Assembly: GCA_930367215.1 (NCBI GenBank)
Contig: OV884059.1
Location: forward strand, 61,413,393 to 61,477,392
DNA: 64,000 bases
DNA from: Pollenia angustigena
Taxonomy: Eukaryota; Arthropoda; Insecta; Diptera; Polleniidae
Direction of reading: 5' to 3'
The notes beneath the pieces are model-generated. The model saw nothing but the letters and a program-made list of their open reading frames with translations. It did no database searches and was not told the origin of the DNA. Below, one piece after another: positions 21,696 to 32,740 of the stretch. Positions within the stretch are counted from its first letter, which is position 1. The number at the start of each line of letters is the position of its first letter. The position numbers were made by a program, and so were the translations under genes.

Positions 21696-21819
21696 AACAC
21701 TGTTAAGTACATATTTAAAAAATTGAAGCACAACCGCGAATAACGTTTTAAGCAAAGTATATTTATTACAAGTACATGCAAGTGATCAGCTGTTCAGTTG
21801 TCTTATTTTCGATATTAGG

Positions 21820-22754
21820 TGCATTCGAGTGCTTTTACAGTAAAATGCAGTAAATGAGTAAACTAAAAAATAATCACCCTTATTGTGTTTGGCGTATTTA
21901 AAATACGCCTACGACAGTTTGGTAAAAGATTAAAGGAAAAAATTCACATTCTCTTTAATCTATTACCAACCAGTCGTAGGCGTATTTTTAATACGCCAAA
22001 CACAATAAGGGTGATTCTCTCACAAAAAGCTGTTGTCCAAAAAGTACGCGAACGCAAAATTTGTAAGAATTCGTAAAATAAAGGCAACAGCTGATGGAAA
22101 ATAATTAAAGTGTTGAAAAATATTGACACTTTTGACTACTTAACTCGATTTCTTATCGGAACTCGATTAAATACTTTTTATAGCACGAACATTTTTGGAA
22201 AATACAAACTATTTTATGTAATCTTTCATATTTGTTTGTTTTTTATTTTATTTGATTTTACTTATTTGTAGGGGGTTAAATTATTTAAAAGAACGTGAAT
22301 AATTTTTTTGCTATTGATTACTTAAGTACTCAAATACTTCACACTTTTACAACTCCAAAAAATTAACATAACAAAAAAAAAAATTTCAAAAGTTTGTATT
22401 TAGCCAAATAAATGCTTCACAAACAAGTTTAATTAATTAATATTTATTCTCTTTTTGTTTTGGTTTAATTTTTATTTCAACTTTTCTTTTATTCAACAAT
22501 TTTTTCACAATTTTTATGCTTTTTATTCGTTACTTTTGTTTGTTTACCTTTTGAAACATATGTTTTTTTGATTTACTAAATTTTACTGCAAAAATTTCTG
22601 CAGTAAAAATTTGTAAATACTCAGACAAGAACTGTTACTTTTCGCTCTCAATTTATGTTCTCATTTACTGCATTTTGTGTACTCGAACGCAATTTCGTAA
22701 AATGCAGTAAAGTTTAGTAAAAAAAAGTAAACACTTTTGTGTTCTCGAACGCAA
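21820..22754. mobile_element. TIR element with TGCRTTCGAGT ends
   Basis: The left end TGCATTCGAGTG leads to AAAATGCAGTAAATGAG. At the right the inverse appears twice in succession (ends near 22692 and 22754) as TGCGTTCGAGTAC and TGCGTTCGAGAAC with the same AAAATGCAGTAAA motif. It contains the hairpin 21873-22016. No coding frame. Confidence 0.6.
21873..22016. mobile_element. 144-bp near-perfect palindromic MITE
   Basis: The first 44 bp, starting AATCACCCTTATTGTG, are repeated inverted at the end with almost no mismatch. Even the middle pairs partly (ATTAAAGG with CTTTAAT). A transcript would form one continuous hairpin, such as can feed small-RNA pathways (inference). Confidence 0.8.
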
Positions 22755-23384
22755 CTATTGTCAAAATTTGCTTACATTTTAGTGCGCCATGATTTTTTTT
22801 GTTTTCTTTATGTTTGGCTGTTTGACAGTATCAAATGTTTTTATTGTTGTAGACTTGCATGAACTTGGTATAAATATACTTTGGTTTAAAGTTACAAAAT
22901 AATAATTTTTCAGGAGAGCAAATAAACGTTTTTTACAGGCAGGATTATTTGTTTAAAAAATTATTTTTTTCCTTTTATTAAAAATAATGATAATAAAAAC
23001 TTATGCAAAAGGCTTTAAAAACATTATTCCGCACTGCAAAACCATTTCGGTTTCATCATTTTGTTAGTATCTTACAATGTTCTTCCACTGGCTGACCCTT
23101 TGCATGCTATTTTGAAGGCGTTAATGTGCATAATTTTGGTTGATCTGATGTTTAAACTCTGTAAGAGAGTAAGATTAACGGTTACATATCTGCAAAAAAA
23201 CAGTTTTTGCAAAATTTGGCTTTTACAACGTTATTCGCGGCTGTGCTTCAATTGTCTTTTATTTCATTAAATTTTAAAATTAAATTGAAATCTTTCAATT
23301 CAGTTGATGAAGTGTGTGGCCAAGCATCAATTCAGTTGAAAGACTCAGTTGACAATTGAATTGAAACGTGTATGGGGGGCATAA

Positions 23385-23533
23385 GACCCCTTTCAGACTC
23401 GGCAAGTAAGTTGCGCAAGTTACTTGCCGAGTACAACAAAGTCTGTACTAAATTTTTTTCCTTACCACGACCTTACCGCTGACGTCTACAAACCAAGAGT
23501 TGCGCAAGTAACTTGCCGAGTGTGAAAGGGGTC
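23385..23533. mobile_element. 149-bp Harbinger-like MITE
   Basis: The ends GACCCCTTTCAGACTCGGCA and (inverted) GACCCCTTTCACACTCGGCA flank a short core, and TAA stands on both sides (23382-23384 and 23534-23536). End sequence and 3-bp duplication fit PIF/Harbinger. Confidence 0.8.
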
Positions 23534-23595
23534 TAATCAAAAATTCGCCCCTGGGAATGAAAACACAAAAATATTGTATGTACACACAAAGGTTC

Positions 23596-23820
23596 CAAGG
23601 TATATTTACACAAGGTAGACTCATTTGGGAGTGTATACATGCTGCTCTATAAAAGGAACCGAGTTGTCAAAATTGTCTTCATATAAAAAAAAAACAATTT
23701 AACGCACACATGTACAAATTTTTTCTCATATACACGAAATTTGACGTTAAGCTTCCAACTAGGGGTAATCAGCTGACAAACATATGGGCCAACGAGTTTA
23801 CCTTGTGTAAATATACCTTG
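23596..23820. mobile_element. 225-bp CAAGG-ended MITE, copy A
   Basis: The inverted repeat begins CAAGGTATATTTACACAAGG at both ends. A perfect 9-bp duplication CAAAGGTTC flanks it (23587-23595 and 23821-23829). Almost the whole sequence recurs inverted at 27317-27542, so the family moved recently. Confidence 0.9.
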
Positions 23821-23943
23821 CAAAGGTTCATTTAATTTTTATTTGTGCATATGTATGTATATCCTATCGGCAGCCAGCTTCGAGCCGACGCCACCGATTA
23901 AATCTCACGGCGCAAGCCTCTGCATCCATCTTTAAGTTACATA

Positions 23944-24117
23944 TTAACCTTTAACGGCATCGACTGTTTCGTTTTTATTTTTAGCAGCTTTTTTATCTTC
24001 AACAGAATTAGTTTCTTTATCTTGATGAAACATAGAATTATTAAATAATGAGGTATCCGACGCCTCCAAATATTGTTTTATTTGAACATCATTATCACTA
24101 TCCGAATCACTTGACAT
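23944..24117 (-). CDS. Hypothetical 57-residue acidic/Ser-rich protein or first exon
   Basis: A short frame opens MSSDSDSDNDVQIKQYLEAS and continues with LFNNSMF and a Lys/Asp/Asn-rich tail ending in DAVKG. The start has AAATATG context. The acidic Ser-Asp opening followed by an amphipathic segment looks like a real nuclear-protein N terminus, and an AAAG/GTTAAT donor-like site at the end would allow it to be exon 1. I do not recognise the protein. A CUSTOS-like ribosome-biogenesis or nuclear factor is a weak possibility by its Ser/Asp pattern only. It stands alone among transposons, so it may be a fragment. Confidence 0.35.
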   Translation of the reverse strand: MSSDSDSDNDVQIKQYLEASDTSLFNNSMFHQDKETNSVEDKKAAKNKNETVDAVKG

Positions 24118-24192
24118 ATTTCTTTTTTTAAAAGCAATATTTGTTTATAAGCAATTAACAATCTTGCCTTTTTAACCTCTTTTTAACTAGAA

Positions 24193-25168
24193 ATGAGCAA
24201 AAAATATCGATATGTATATCAAAATATCGATATTTAAAATAAAAATCGATAACAAAAAAGCGGGTTTTTCACATTGCAGATTTCTACTTAAACCTGCCTT
24301 TACACATGCAAGCAATTACTTGCAAGAAAAAGCCGAAAGTTTTGCAAGTAGCTTGAGTGTTTACACAGTCAGTTGTAAGTTCATTTTTCAAATGTTCTCG
24401 AAGCGAAAACATCCTATAAAAAAAACTTTGTTTTTCGGTTTAACAGCATTACCATGTTAAAAATATTAACAAGTTATAACAAAATAAATTTAATAATTCC
24501 TTCCTTATTTAATTATTGGTCGATCTTGATGAAAAAATTATGTTTATTTTATAAAATATCTGACTCCAGTATTGCCGATTTCATAATATTACTGAGAAAA
24601 TATTTTGATTAACAATTTTTTTTTTCAAAATGCTTGAAATTTATGATAAAATTACCATTGAGATGGGTTGTTGTATAGTTGTTCTCTTTTTTACGTGTTA
24701 TTTTTTATAAATACACAGAAAATCCCCTATAAACATAACTTTTATATAACTAAGTATTAGAAAATTTATACAAAAGTCATCCATGGTAACACTGTTTCTT
24801 CATTTGTCATTTTACTTGCTGCAAGTGTCAAAAATTTACTTGCAAGCAAATTCTCTTGCAAGTTCGAAAAATGCGATGGTGTTAGTAAAAATGTGTGACT
24901 GTATTGAGTTTTTCGCACTTGCACTTGCGAAAGTCAAACGAACTTGAAAAGGTTTATTTTATGTGGTTTTGTAACAATATATGTGGTATATATGTATATT
25001 TGGAATAATAAAAAGATTTGAGAATATACATATATATATATGTATATTAAATTTTTTAATTTGGTAATAGTTTCAGCAAAAAACGCTCGATATATCGGTA
25101 TTTTTTAAATAATAAATATCGATATTCTTAAAAAATATCGATTCGATATATTTTTTCAATTTGCCCAT
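24193..25168. mobile_element. Probable TIR element with ATGRGCAAA ends and TATCGATA repeats
   Basis: The left end ATGAGCAAAAAATATCGATA and, inverted at the right, ATGGGCAAATTG with ATATCGAATCGATATT, both run into reiterated TATCGATA motifs. Inside, from about 24285 to 24955, lies a related but more decayed version of the 39724-39895 family (CCTGCCTTTACAC, and a GTGTTAGTAAAA motif). No target duplication confirmed. Confidence 0.5.
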
Positions 25169-25360
25169 CCTTATTTTTAACAACACGTGTAGAAAGATAG
25201 CAAACCTTTTTTTACATTAAAACTTTTCTCAGAGTTGCAAAAAAGGTGAATCCATATTTGAAAATCAGCCGCAAGACAATAGTTGTTTTGTGTTGAACAA
25301 GTACTTCTATTATATGTGTTAATTCAAAATGTTAATTAACGCTGATTTATTAGTGTAAAC

Positions 25361-25844
25361 CACAGAATACACAGAACTGTAAAAAGTGACGTGTGAAAAA
25401 GTCCCAAATCAGTTGCGAGGGTAGCTTTCGAAGAAAGAGACAGAAAGCTTTTTTTGGTAGTGAAGTGGCAAGGTGTAAAAACAGGCCGCAACAATCAACA
25501 CAAATGGCGTGATCAAAACAAAAATAACAAAACACAAACCACTTTAAACAAATGCATTAGTTCAATAAACGTTGTTTTTTGTGCAAAAAAAAATGTATTT
25601 AGTAATATTGTTTTGTTTTATAATGTTATTTACTTACTTAAATATTATTTACTCGTGTTGTGGTGAACTTAAAAGTTAATTTTTACAACAGTTTTGTAAA
25701 TAAATCTTAACTAAATAAATTTGTGTTTATTGTATTGCGGCATAGAAGATGATGAAAAGAGAAATGCAAAAGGGCAGCTTTCTTTGAAAGAGACAAAAAA
25801 AAACGCAAAATCTTCCGTCTCGTGACAGTTCTGTGTATTCTGTG
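25361..25844. mobile_element. 484-bp hAT-type non-autonomous element
   Basis: The ends CACAGAATACACAGAACTGT are perfect 20-bp inverted repeats. A perfect 8-bp duplication GTGTAAAC lies outside (25353-25360 and 25845-25852). Inside both ends AGCTTTC...GAAAGAGACA motifs are repeated. No coding capacity. Confidence 0.88.
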
Positions 25845-25852
25845 GTGTAAAC

Positions 25853-26865
25853 TCAGATAAAACACACAAATTTGATCTGACACTTATTTGTTTATTTTTT
25901 AGGTTCTCTTCAAGCACTTGGAACTTCAAGAGTGATGGGTCAATAAAAATGCAGAAGTTAGTTGTACTTGATCCTAATAACAATCTTAAAGATTGTCATT
26001 ACGATATTTATACTAAATTAATAACTAGAAAAAATGTTAAGTTGACAAAATACTCAATTGCTGCAATTGTTATATTAATTTTATATAATAAAAATAAAGC
26101 AATGAACTAGAGAAAAAATGTTAAGAGAAAAATATTATTATTATTTTTCTTCTTGCACGCAGTAGCCCGTACTTTTTCTTTGGGCTGATTGGGGAAACTG
26201 TTAAAAAATCACCTGTGCCAGAAAATAAGCAATAAAAACACGTGGGCCAAGATAGCGTTTACGAAATAGCGACGAATTTGGGAATTTAAGAACCGGGAAA
26301 ACAAAATACCCAAATTATAGTGATTTGCAGAATAAGAACAAAAAGTTAGCGTCGAATTTAGGAATTTATGGGGATTTCCAAATTAGACAGGCTTTTGCAT
26401 GTTATAAACTGTTTATATTCTGAACAGTATGACCCTTTTAGCATTTTCACTGCTAATTTTATTTTGATTTAGCAGCGAATTTTTCAAATAGCATTTAGCA
26501 TTATTTTCAGCATTTTTGAAATATTTTTTTAGCATTATTTAGCATTTTTAATCTTAAAAAAATTTTATATATTGCTATTTCACAATATGACTTAATACTT
26601 CTGTCAATCTCTTTAATTGTATTTTGTCATTATACGTTTATACAAATGTATAATAATAGCAACCATGTAAACACAAAAAAAAAAATTAAAGAAGAAATTA
26701 TAGATTTTACTACAGAAGAAATAACGGTTTTGGAACAGCAATGGCAAAAGCTTAATGCATACGAATTCATGAACTAAAGTTCAACTATTGAATTCTGGAT
26801 AGGTGGAAATTAAGGAACACTATTCATATAATGGTGTGTTTAATGTGTAGTTAAATTTACTGAAA
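25853..26865. other. Unassigned AT-rich sequence
   Basis: From 26430 to 26560 the word TTAGCATTTTT is repeated irregularly, a decayed simple repeat. I see no gene or element boundary. Confidence 0.4.
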
Positions 26866-27129
26866 ATGCTGTTGAAACTTGTGAAATTTGCTCTTCAACA
26901 ATACATACATGAACCAGCACCATTCTCAAAAAAAGAATGTGTTAATTGCAAACACCAACACCGATTCAACAACAAAAACTGTCCCGTAATTCAACAACAA
27001 CAAGAGATTTTAAGACATTATAAAACAATAAGCAATTGCACGTACAAAGAGTCAGCAACCAAAGCACCACCAGTCGAATTGTTCGAAAGACCTACAAAAA
27101 GCAATCGAAGAGAAAAAGAAAAGAACTAA
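26866..27129 (+). pseudogene. Zinc-knuckle fragment, possibly from a LINE ORF1
   Basis: The 87-codon frame has CVNCKHQHRFNNKNCPV followed by IQQQQEIL. This resembles the last C-x2-C-x4-H-x5-C knuckle and following helix of ORF1 proteins in Jockey/I-type LINEs. No further ORF1 or ORF2 sequence is next to it, so it would be a truncated relic. The assignment is by pattern only. Confidence 0.4.
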
Positions 27130-27316
27130 CAAACAACATACCAACAACGAAAGCTACTTAAATTCAGCTAACGCAACAACAAATTTAACATCGAATAAAT
27201 CATTAAACTAAACAACAAACACAGCACCAAGGCCCATCTATCAATTCAATGGGCCTTGCACAGCACCTACTACTAAATTCCTTAAGCCAACAACAAATAC
27301 AATACAAAGAACCGCA

Positions 27317-27542
27317 CAAGGTATATTTACACAAGGTAAACTCGTTGGCCCATATGTTTGTCAGCTGATTACCCCTAGTTGGAAGCTTAACGTCAAATTT
27401 CGTGTATATGAGAAAAAATTTGTACATGTGTGCGTTAAATTGTTTTTTTTTTTATATGAAGACAATTTTGACAACTCCGTTCCTTTTATAGAGCAGCATG
27501 TATACACTCCCAAATGAGTCTACCTTGTGTAAATATACCTTG
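27317..27542. mobile_element. 226-bp CAAGG-ended MITE, copy B
   Basis: It is the reverse-complement counterpart of 23596-23820 with very few differences. It is flanked by the 8-bp duplication GAACCGCA (27309-27316 and 27543-27550). Confidence 0.9.
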
Positions 27543-27988
27543 GAACCGCAACTTCAACTATTGAAGAAATTTATCTCCGTGAACATAACAAACTTTTTAT
27601 CAAACTTTTTTTTCCACTCATTGTGCAGAGTTCGGTTTGTGCTTTGTTGTGATACAGACGTGTATTTTAGCCCCGCATACGATTTGAACTATTAATTAAT
27701 CACATTTGATTTTGTAATATAAGCAGCGAATGGACGCTTAAAAAAAATAATATACGTATTTTGTTATTTAAATTATTTAACATAATAGTGAACAATTTAA
27801 AACGATTAAATTAAATAAAATAAAACAGTAAAAATAAATACGTATGTATGAATGTTCATACATGTGTATACATATTCTGAACAAAAACATTAAAATTTCT
27901 TGTTTTTTTTTTTGTTGTTGTAAAATACAATAAATAATAAAAATATTAAAGCAAAGCAAAACGGTGAAAAACAAAAACAACTCTTTGC

Positions 27989-29506
27989 ATGAGTACGAAC
28001 AGTGAAACAACACTAAGACAAAATGAAAGAAACGTTTACGTTTTAGTTCAATCAAACGAAAATAATGCGGAAATAAATAAAACTAAACAAAATAATATAA
28101 ACTATTTAACGGCTAAGCCAATTACTAGAACACGTTCCCTATCACCCTCGGTGTTTACAAAAACAGTGGATAGTGACTCATTAAAAAAACTACAACTAGA
28201 TTTGGTGACAAGTGTTGCCAGGCCAGCAAGTATTGCCGTGACGTCAAAAACAAATTTAGTGGGAAATGAAACCATGAACTTAAACACAAATGCAATGGAA
28301 AACCCCCCTGTAAAAAGCTGCCAAAAGCCTACAATACAAGTTGGTATGGACAGGTACATAACAGTGCTTAAACGGGGACGCAGCCCTACCTCTGCAGCAG
28401 TTGCTTCGGCCTCAAAAGTACCATCTTTTGATAAAATAAATACACAAAATCGTTTTGCGATTCTGGAGGATGAATCCTCTGAAGCACCAAACGTCATTAA
28501 ATCGTCTAAGCCACCCCCGATATACCTTAGAGAGCAAAACTCTAATGAGTTAATAAAAAGTTTAATTTCGGTGATAGGTGAAAATTCCTTTTATGTAGCT
28601 GCAATAAAGCGCGGTATCATTAACGAGACTAAAATACAGGTGAATCACGAGGATGATTTTCGAAAGGTAATTACAGTATTTGAGACTCTGAATAAAAACT
28701 TTTATACTTATCAACTGAAGAGCAGTAAAGGTCTTCAGGTAGTAATCAAGGGCATTGACTCATGCGTAGACCCAGAAGAGGTTAAAACATTCTTAGAAGA
28801 AAAAGGCTTCAAGGTAAAGCATGTAGTAAATATTAAAAATAGAGAAAAAATTCCCCAACCACTCTTTCGAGTTGAGTTTGAACCCGGCGACGTAAAACTT
28901 AAAAAAAACGAAACCCATCCTATTTACAATTTAAAATATATTCTCTACAGAAGAATAACTATAGAAGAGCCGCACAAAAGAAATGGTCCCGTTCAATGTT
29001 TAAACTGTCAAGAGTACGGTCATACTAAGGCATACTGCTATTTACCCCCTGTCTGCGTAGTATGTGGTGAACTACACGGTACAGTTTCTTGCGATAAGTC
29101 TAAAACCGACCCCAACGTAAAAAAATGTAGCAACTGTGGCGGTAATCACACTGCCAATTATAGAGGATGCCCTGTATATAATATCGTCAAGCAGACGGTT
29201 GGACCAAAAACAAATACCCCTCAAATGCAGGTTGCAAATCAAGTAAACACAAATGCAATTCAAGCCCCCCAGCCTAGTAATAACAGAACCTCTTACGCTA
29301 ACGTCCTAAAATCAAACCATCAGCCAATGCAAGGTGCTTCGCCAAGTAATGATGAAACTCCGGTTTCTAATTTAAGTCGCTTAGAAAAAACCATGGAAAC
29401 ATTAGTGCAAACGGTAAATAATTTTACGAACACAATGGGTAATATGATGCAGGAAATGCTTAGAATGCAATCGATGTTATTGCAAGCTGTACTTAATAAA
29501 CCATGA
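27989..29506 (+). CDS. LINE ORF1 protein (RNA-binding, Gag-like)
   Basis: 505 codons, intact. In Jockey-type LINEs this protein binds the element RNA into a ribonucleoprotein. Three zinc knuckles follow in order: CLNCQEYGHTKAYC at residues 337-350, CVVCGELHGTVSC at about 356-368, and CSNCGGNHTANYRGC at about 379-393. The preceding region (about 200-330) looks like the domain usually found before these knuckles, and the last 45 residues form a Met-rich heptad pattern likely to coil. The stop overlaps the start of ORF2 as ATGA, so ORF2 is probably made by reinitiation or stop-coupled translation (inference). The start is the first ATG of the frame, about 360 bp after the element begins. Confidence 0.92.
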   Translation: MSTNSETTLRQNERNVYVLVQSNENNAEINKTKQNNINYLTAKPITRTRSLSPSVFTKTVDSDSLKKLQLDLVTSVARPASIAVTSKTNLVGNETMNLNTNAMENPPVKSCQKPTIQVGMDRYITVLKRGRSPTSAAVASASKVPSFDKINTQNRFAILEDESSEAPNVIKSSKPPPIYLREQNSNELIKSLISVIGENSFYVAAIKRGIINETKIQVNHEDDFRKVITVFETLNKNFYTYQLKSSKGLQVVIKGIDSCVDPEEVKTFLEEKGFKVKHVVNIKNREKIPQPLFRVEFEPGDVKLKKNETHPIYNLKYILYRRITIEEPHKRNGPVQCLNCQEYGHTKAYCYLPPVCVVCGELHGTVSCDKSKTDPNVKKCSNCGGNHTANYRGCPVYNIVKQTVGPKTNTPQMQVANQVNTNAIQAPQPSNNRTSYANVLKSNHQPMQGASPSNDETPVSNLSRLEKTMETLVQTVNNFTNTMGNMMQEMLRMQSMLLQAVLNKP

Positions 29507-31932
29507 ACTGTTTAAAAATTTGTTTTTGGAACGCAAACGGCATCCGCCAACATAAAAATGAATTAGAATACTTTCTTAAAAATAAACAAATTGATGTCAT
29601 GATGATTTCTGAAACTCATTTGACCTCAAGAAATACGTTTAAAATAAATGGTTATATACTATATGATACCAAGGACCCTCGAGATAGAGCTTGTGGAGGT
29701 TCTGCCATTTTAATAAAAACCCGAGTGAAACACTACCTAATGTGTGATCATCGTGAAGATTATCTCCAAGCAACGAACATTTGCGTTGAGGAATTAAATA
29801 GAAACCTAGTAATTTCATCGTTATACTCCCCGCCTAGATTTTCAATATCGGAGGACCAATATTATAAATATTTTAAATCATTAGGACCGTGTTTCCTAGC
29901 CGCTGGCGATTATAACGCTAAACATACCTTCTGGGGGTCGCGACTTATAACACCAAAGGGTCGTGTTTTATTTAACACAATTTCTAAAATGGATTTAAAT
30001 GTGGTAGCGAGCGGACAACCAACATATTGGCCCACTGATCATCAAAAAATTCCAGATGTCATCGATTTCGGCGTGGTTAAAAACATTCCCATAGAAACGA
30101 TTCATGTTGAAGCCTCCCTAGATTTATCTTCCGACCACACACCTACAATTGTTACTATAATGAACCCCAATAGAATTGTACCTCCGACGACAGCTACGCA
30201 AATTAATTGGTTAAAATATAAAAAATATATCAGTACCCATTGCACAGAAAATATTCCGCTCAGTACACCGGATTATGTAGATCGCTCCATTGACAATTTT
30301 GACAGTTTTCTGAAACTAGCTGTTCAACATTCCAATATTGTCCCCAAAAAAACAAAAACTATTAAAATATATTCCACAGATGTCGAGCATCTTTTGTCTG
30401 AAAAAAGGAGGGCTCGAAGAGATTGGCAATTGCACAGATCCCCTCAACTTAAGAACTTACTTAAAGAGTGTACAAAAAGACTTAGAAAGTTACTGCAGAC
30501 TAAGAAAACGGCTTCTCTGGAAAAATATCTTGAGGAACTTGATGCAACCCCACAATCAAACTACTCATTATGGCGCGCAGCTAGAAATCTCAAAAGGCCA
30601 GTTGTCTCTAAACCACCATTAAGAAACTTGAATGGAAGTTGGGCAAGAAATGATGTTGAAAAAGGAAATCTGTATGTCAATCATTTAAAAAACGTATTTA
30701 CCCCAAATATATCTCACGATATTGCGGTCGAGTTACCACCTGTTGCTGCTAGAGCAGCTGTTCCGCTAAGATTTGAGATAAGAGAAATCGAAAAGGCTAT
30801 TTGTGATTTAAACCCCAAGAAGGCTCCTGGTTTTGATAAGATCAGCAACAAAATGCTTTTGGAGCTACCCAGCATAGCAAAGAAAATTATTCTTTTAATT
30901 TTTAATGCTATTTTACGCCTTGAATACTATCCTCAAAAGTGGAAGGTCTCCTTAGTCACCATGATACCTAAACCTGGAAAGGATCACACAAAAGTTGAGT
31001 CATATAGGCCTATAAGCTTACTTTCTAATATATCAAAGCTGTTTGAGAAGCTGTTAGCGTCAAAATTAACCCCAATTTTAAATGAAAATAGATGTATTCC
31101 TAACCACCAATTCGGCTTTAGAAGAGAACACAGCACAATTGAGCAAACCCATCGTATAGTAAACGCAATAAGAAAAGCCTTTGAAGAAAAAAAATATTGC
31201 TCCGCTCTCTTCATCGATGTTTCTCAAGCTTTTGATAAAGTCTGGCATGAAGGCTTATTACATAAATTGAAGCTCAACTTACCAGTAAACACACACAAGC
31301 TGTTAGAAAGCTACTTAGTCGGTCGAAAATTTATTATTAAAGAAGGTGATTATTTAAGCTCTCCTCAGCAAATTGACGCTGGAGTCCCTCAGGGAAGCAT
31401 CCTGGGCCCACTTTTATACTTAATATATACCTCGGACATGCCAACAAACAACTACACACAAACTTCAACATTTGCTGATGATACAGCTTTTTTGAGCGTG
31501 CACGAAAACCGTCAAGAAGCATCTCGATACCTACAGGATCATATATTTCAACTCGAACTATGGTTAAAGCAATGGAGGATAGAGGTCAATGAGCAAAAAT
31601 GCGTACATATAACATTCACCTTGCGTCGGGAATCATGCCCCCCTATTAAAATCAATAATCAAATAATACCTCAAAATTCGCATGTAAAATACCTCGGTAT
31701 TCATCTAGATCGCCGTTTAACGTGGAAAAGCCATATAGAGGCAAAATTAACTCAAATGAAACTAAAAGCCATCCAAATTCATTGGCTTATTGGAAGAAAC
31801 TCTGTCCTTAGTCTCGACTGCAAACTTCTTCTTTACAACTCCATCTTAAAGCCAATCTGGTGCTATGGTATTCAGTTATGGGGCACTGCCTCGGCCTCTA
31901 ATATCGAAAAAAATTCAAAGGCGCCAAAATAA
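29503..31932 (+). CDS. LINE ORF2: endonuclease and reverse transcriptase, frameshifted near the end
   Basis: The protein nicks target DNA and reverse-transcribes the element RNA there. Residues 1-230 are an APE-like endonuclease (FWNANGI, the catalytic-type SETHLT, AAGDYNAKH, SSDHTP). RT fills about 430-720 with the FADD box at 657-660, in line with the YADD/FADD class of Jockey. The frame stops at codon 810 after SASNIEKNSKAPK. In copy 2 the same place continues as SASNIDKIQRRQNKLL. The cause is one extra A in a run of seven at about 31907-31913, after which the rest of the protein reads in another frame (31934-32119). A homopolymer error in the assembly is as likely as a real mutation. Confidence 0.92.
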   Translation: MNCLKICFWNANGIRQHKNELEYFLKNKQIDVMMISETHLTSRNTFKINGYILYDTKDPRDRACGGSAILIKTRVKHYLMCDHREDYLQATNICVEELNRNLVISSLYSPPRFSISEDQYYKYFKSLGPCFLAAGDYNAKHTFWGSRLITPKGRVLFNTISKMDLNVVASGQPTYWPTDHQKIPDVIDFGVVKNIPIETIHVEASLDLSSDHTPTIVTIMNPNRIVPPTTATQINWLKYKKYISTHCTENIPLSTPDYVDRSIDNFDSFLKLAVQHSNIVPKKTKTIKIYSTDVEHLLSEKRRARRDWQLHRSPQLKNLLKECTKRLRKLLQTKKTASLEKYLEELDATPQSNYSLWRAARNLKRPVVSKPPLRNLNGSWARNDVEKGNLYVNHLKNVFTPNISHDIAVELPPVAARAAVPLRFEIREIEKAICDLNPKKAPGFDKISNKMLLELPSIAKKIILLIFNAILRLEYYPQKWKVSLVTMIPKPGKDHTKVESYRPISLLSNISKLFEKLLASKLTPILNENRCIPNHQFGFRREHSTIEQTHRIVNAIRKAFEEKKYCSALFIDVSQAFDKVWHEGLLHKLKLNLPVNTHKLLESYLVGRKFIIKEGDYLSSPQQIDAGVPQGSILGPLLYLIYTSDMPTNNYTQTSTFADDTAFLSVHENRQEASRYLQDHIFQLELWLKQWRIEVNEQKCVHITFTLRRESCPPIKINNQIIPQNSHVKYLGIHLDRRLTWKSHIEAKLTQMKLKAIQIHWLIGRNSVLSLDCKLLLYNSILKPIWCYGIQLWGTASASNIEKNSKAPK

Positions 31933-31933
31933 A

Positions 31934-32119
31934 CTACTTCGAATAATCACAGCTGCCCCTTGGTATGTTAAAAACTCAAATATTCACAAGGATCTTAATG
32001 TTCCATTAGTTAAAACTATGATTACGAAATATGCAGTAAAATACTTAAAAAGGCTCGAATCGCACCCAAACCCACTAGCACGAAATATTTTAAATGATAG
32101 CGGCCACACTCGCTTAAGA
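31934..32119 (+). pseudogene. Frame-shifted C-terminal end of ORF2
   Basis: QNKLLRIITAAPWYVKNSNI and the residues after it continue ORF2 in a shifted frame, matching the intact stretch in copy 2 (ORF2 end at 56868). The end differs too: here the frame meets TGA after HTRLR, whereas copy 2 reads on for ten codons. Confidence 0.85.
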
Positions 32120-32329
32120 TGAAGAGACACTGCAGCACTTATCCAATTAGATGAGCGATAAACACTATAAAAGTGAACAGAACCCGCGATGAAGAAAATT
32201 TTTGTCTGGCACTGGCAGGACAAAAAATAACGTATTAGGTTAAGATTTGATTAATTATTGTTAGTTCATATTTAATATATGAAGATTCAATAAATAAATA
32301 ATGAGAAAAAAAAAAAAAATTGTGCAGAG

Positions 32330-32740
32330 AGAGTGTGCAGGAATCTCTCATGAAAACAATATGGCGATTGAGTATTTTATGTGTTGCAGACTAAATTTTA
32401 GTGCTACCAAGTTCAAAAAAGTGTTTTTAGTACAAATTTTCATACATTTATTGTGAATGCCTGTTCTTCTTCTTATTTGCATATGGGAGAGGATTTTCGG
32501 TTTTCAACAAACTTTTTAACAAACCTGCGCGAATTTTAAAATTCGTTAGGATTTATTTTATTTAATAAATGATTTAAAAGTGTTTTTAATTAAAATAAAT
32601 AAAACATAACAATGCAAGCACTTATAAAAAAGAATTTGTTTATTTTACGAAACCCATAACTAACAAATATACTCTAAGCAAATAAGAGTGATACTTTTAT
32701 GAAAATAACCGATCACCTATTTGGCCGATTTAGAAAAATT
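32330..32740. other. AT-rich spacer, no gene
   Basis: This is the sequence between the LINE and the satellite array. No repeat unit, gene or element end is recognised. Confidence 0.4.

Larger units (their letters stand above)
20288..23380. mobile_element. TIR element with CCCATACACG ends, heavily invaded
   Basis: The left end GCTGCCCATACACG then ATTCAATTCAATTGTCAACT is matched inverted at 23347-23380 with few differences. Between them lie at least three other elements (20432-20660, 20688-21329, 21820-22754) and a tRNA-like repeat arm (21456-21695), which explain most of its 3.1 kb. No transposase frame. I could not confirm a target duplication. Confidence 0.65.
27631..32319 (+). mobile_element. 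Full-length Jockey-clade LINE, copy 1
   Basis: It starts TTCGGTTTGTGCTTTG, carries ORF1 and ORF2, and ends in a poly(A) run. A target duplication TTGTGCAGAG of 10 bp lies directly before the 5' end (27621-27630) and after the tail (32320-32329), so the 5' end is complete. A second copy starts with the same bases at 52401, confirming the boundary. The only damage seen is a frameshift and altered stop near the end of ORF2. Confidence 0.93.

Noticed and set aside
28102..28497. 131-codon minus-strand frame
   Set aside because: Antisense of the Jockey ORF1, not independent.
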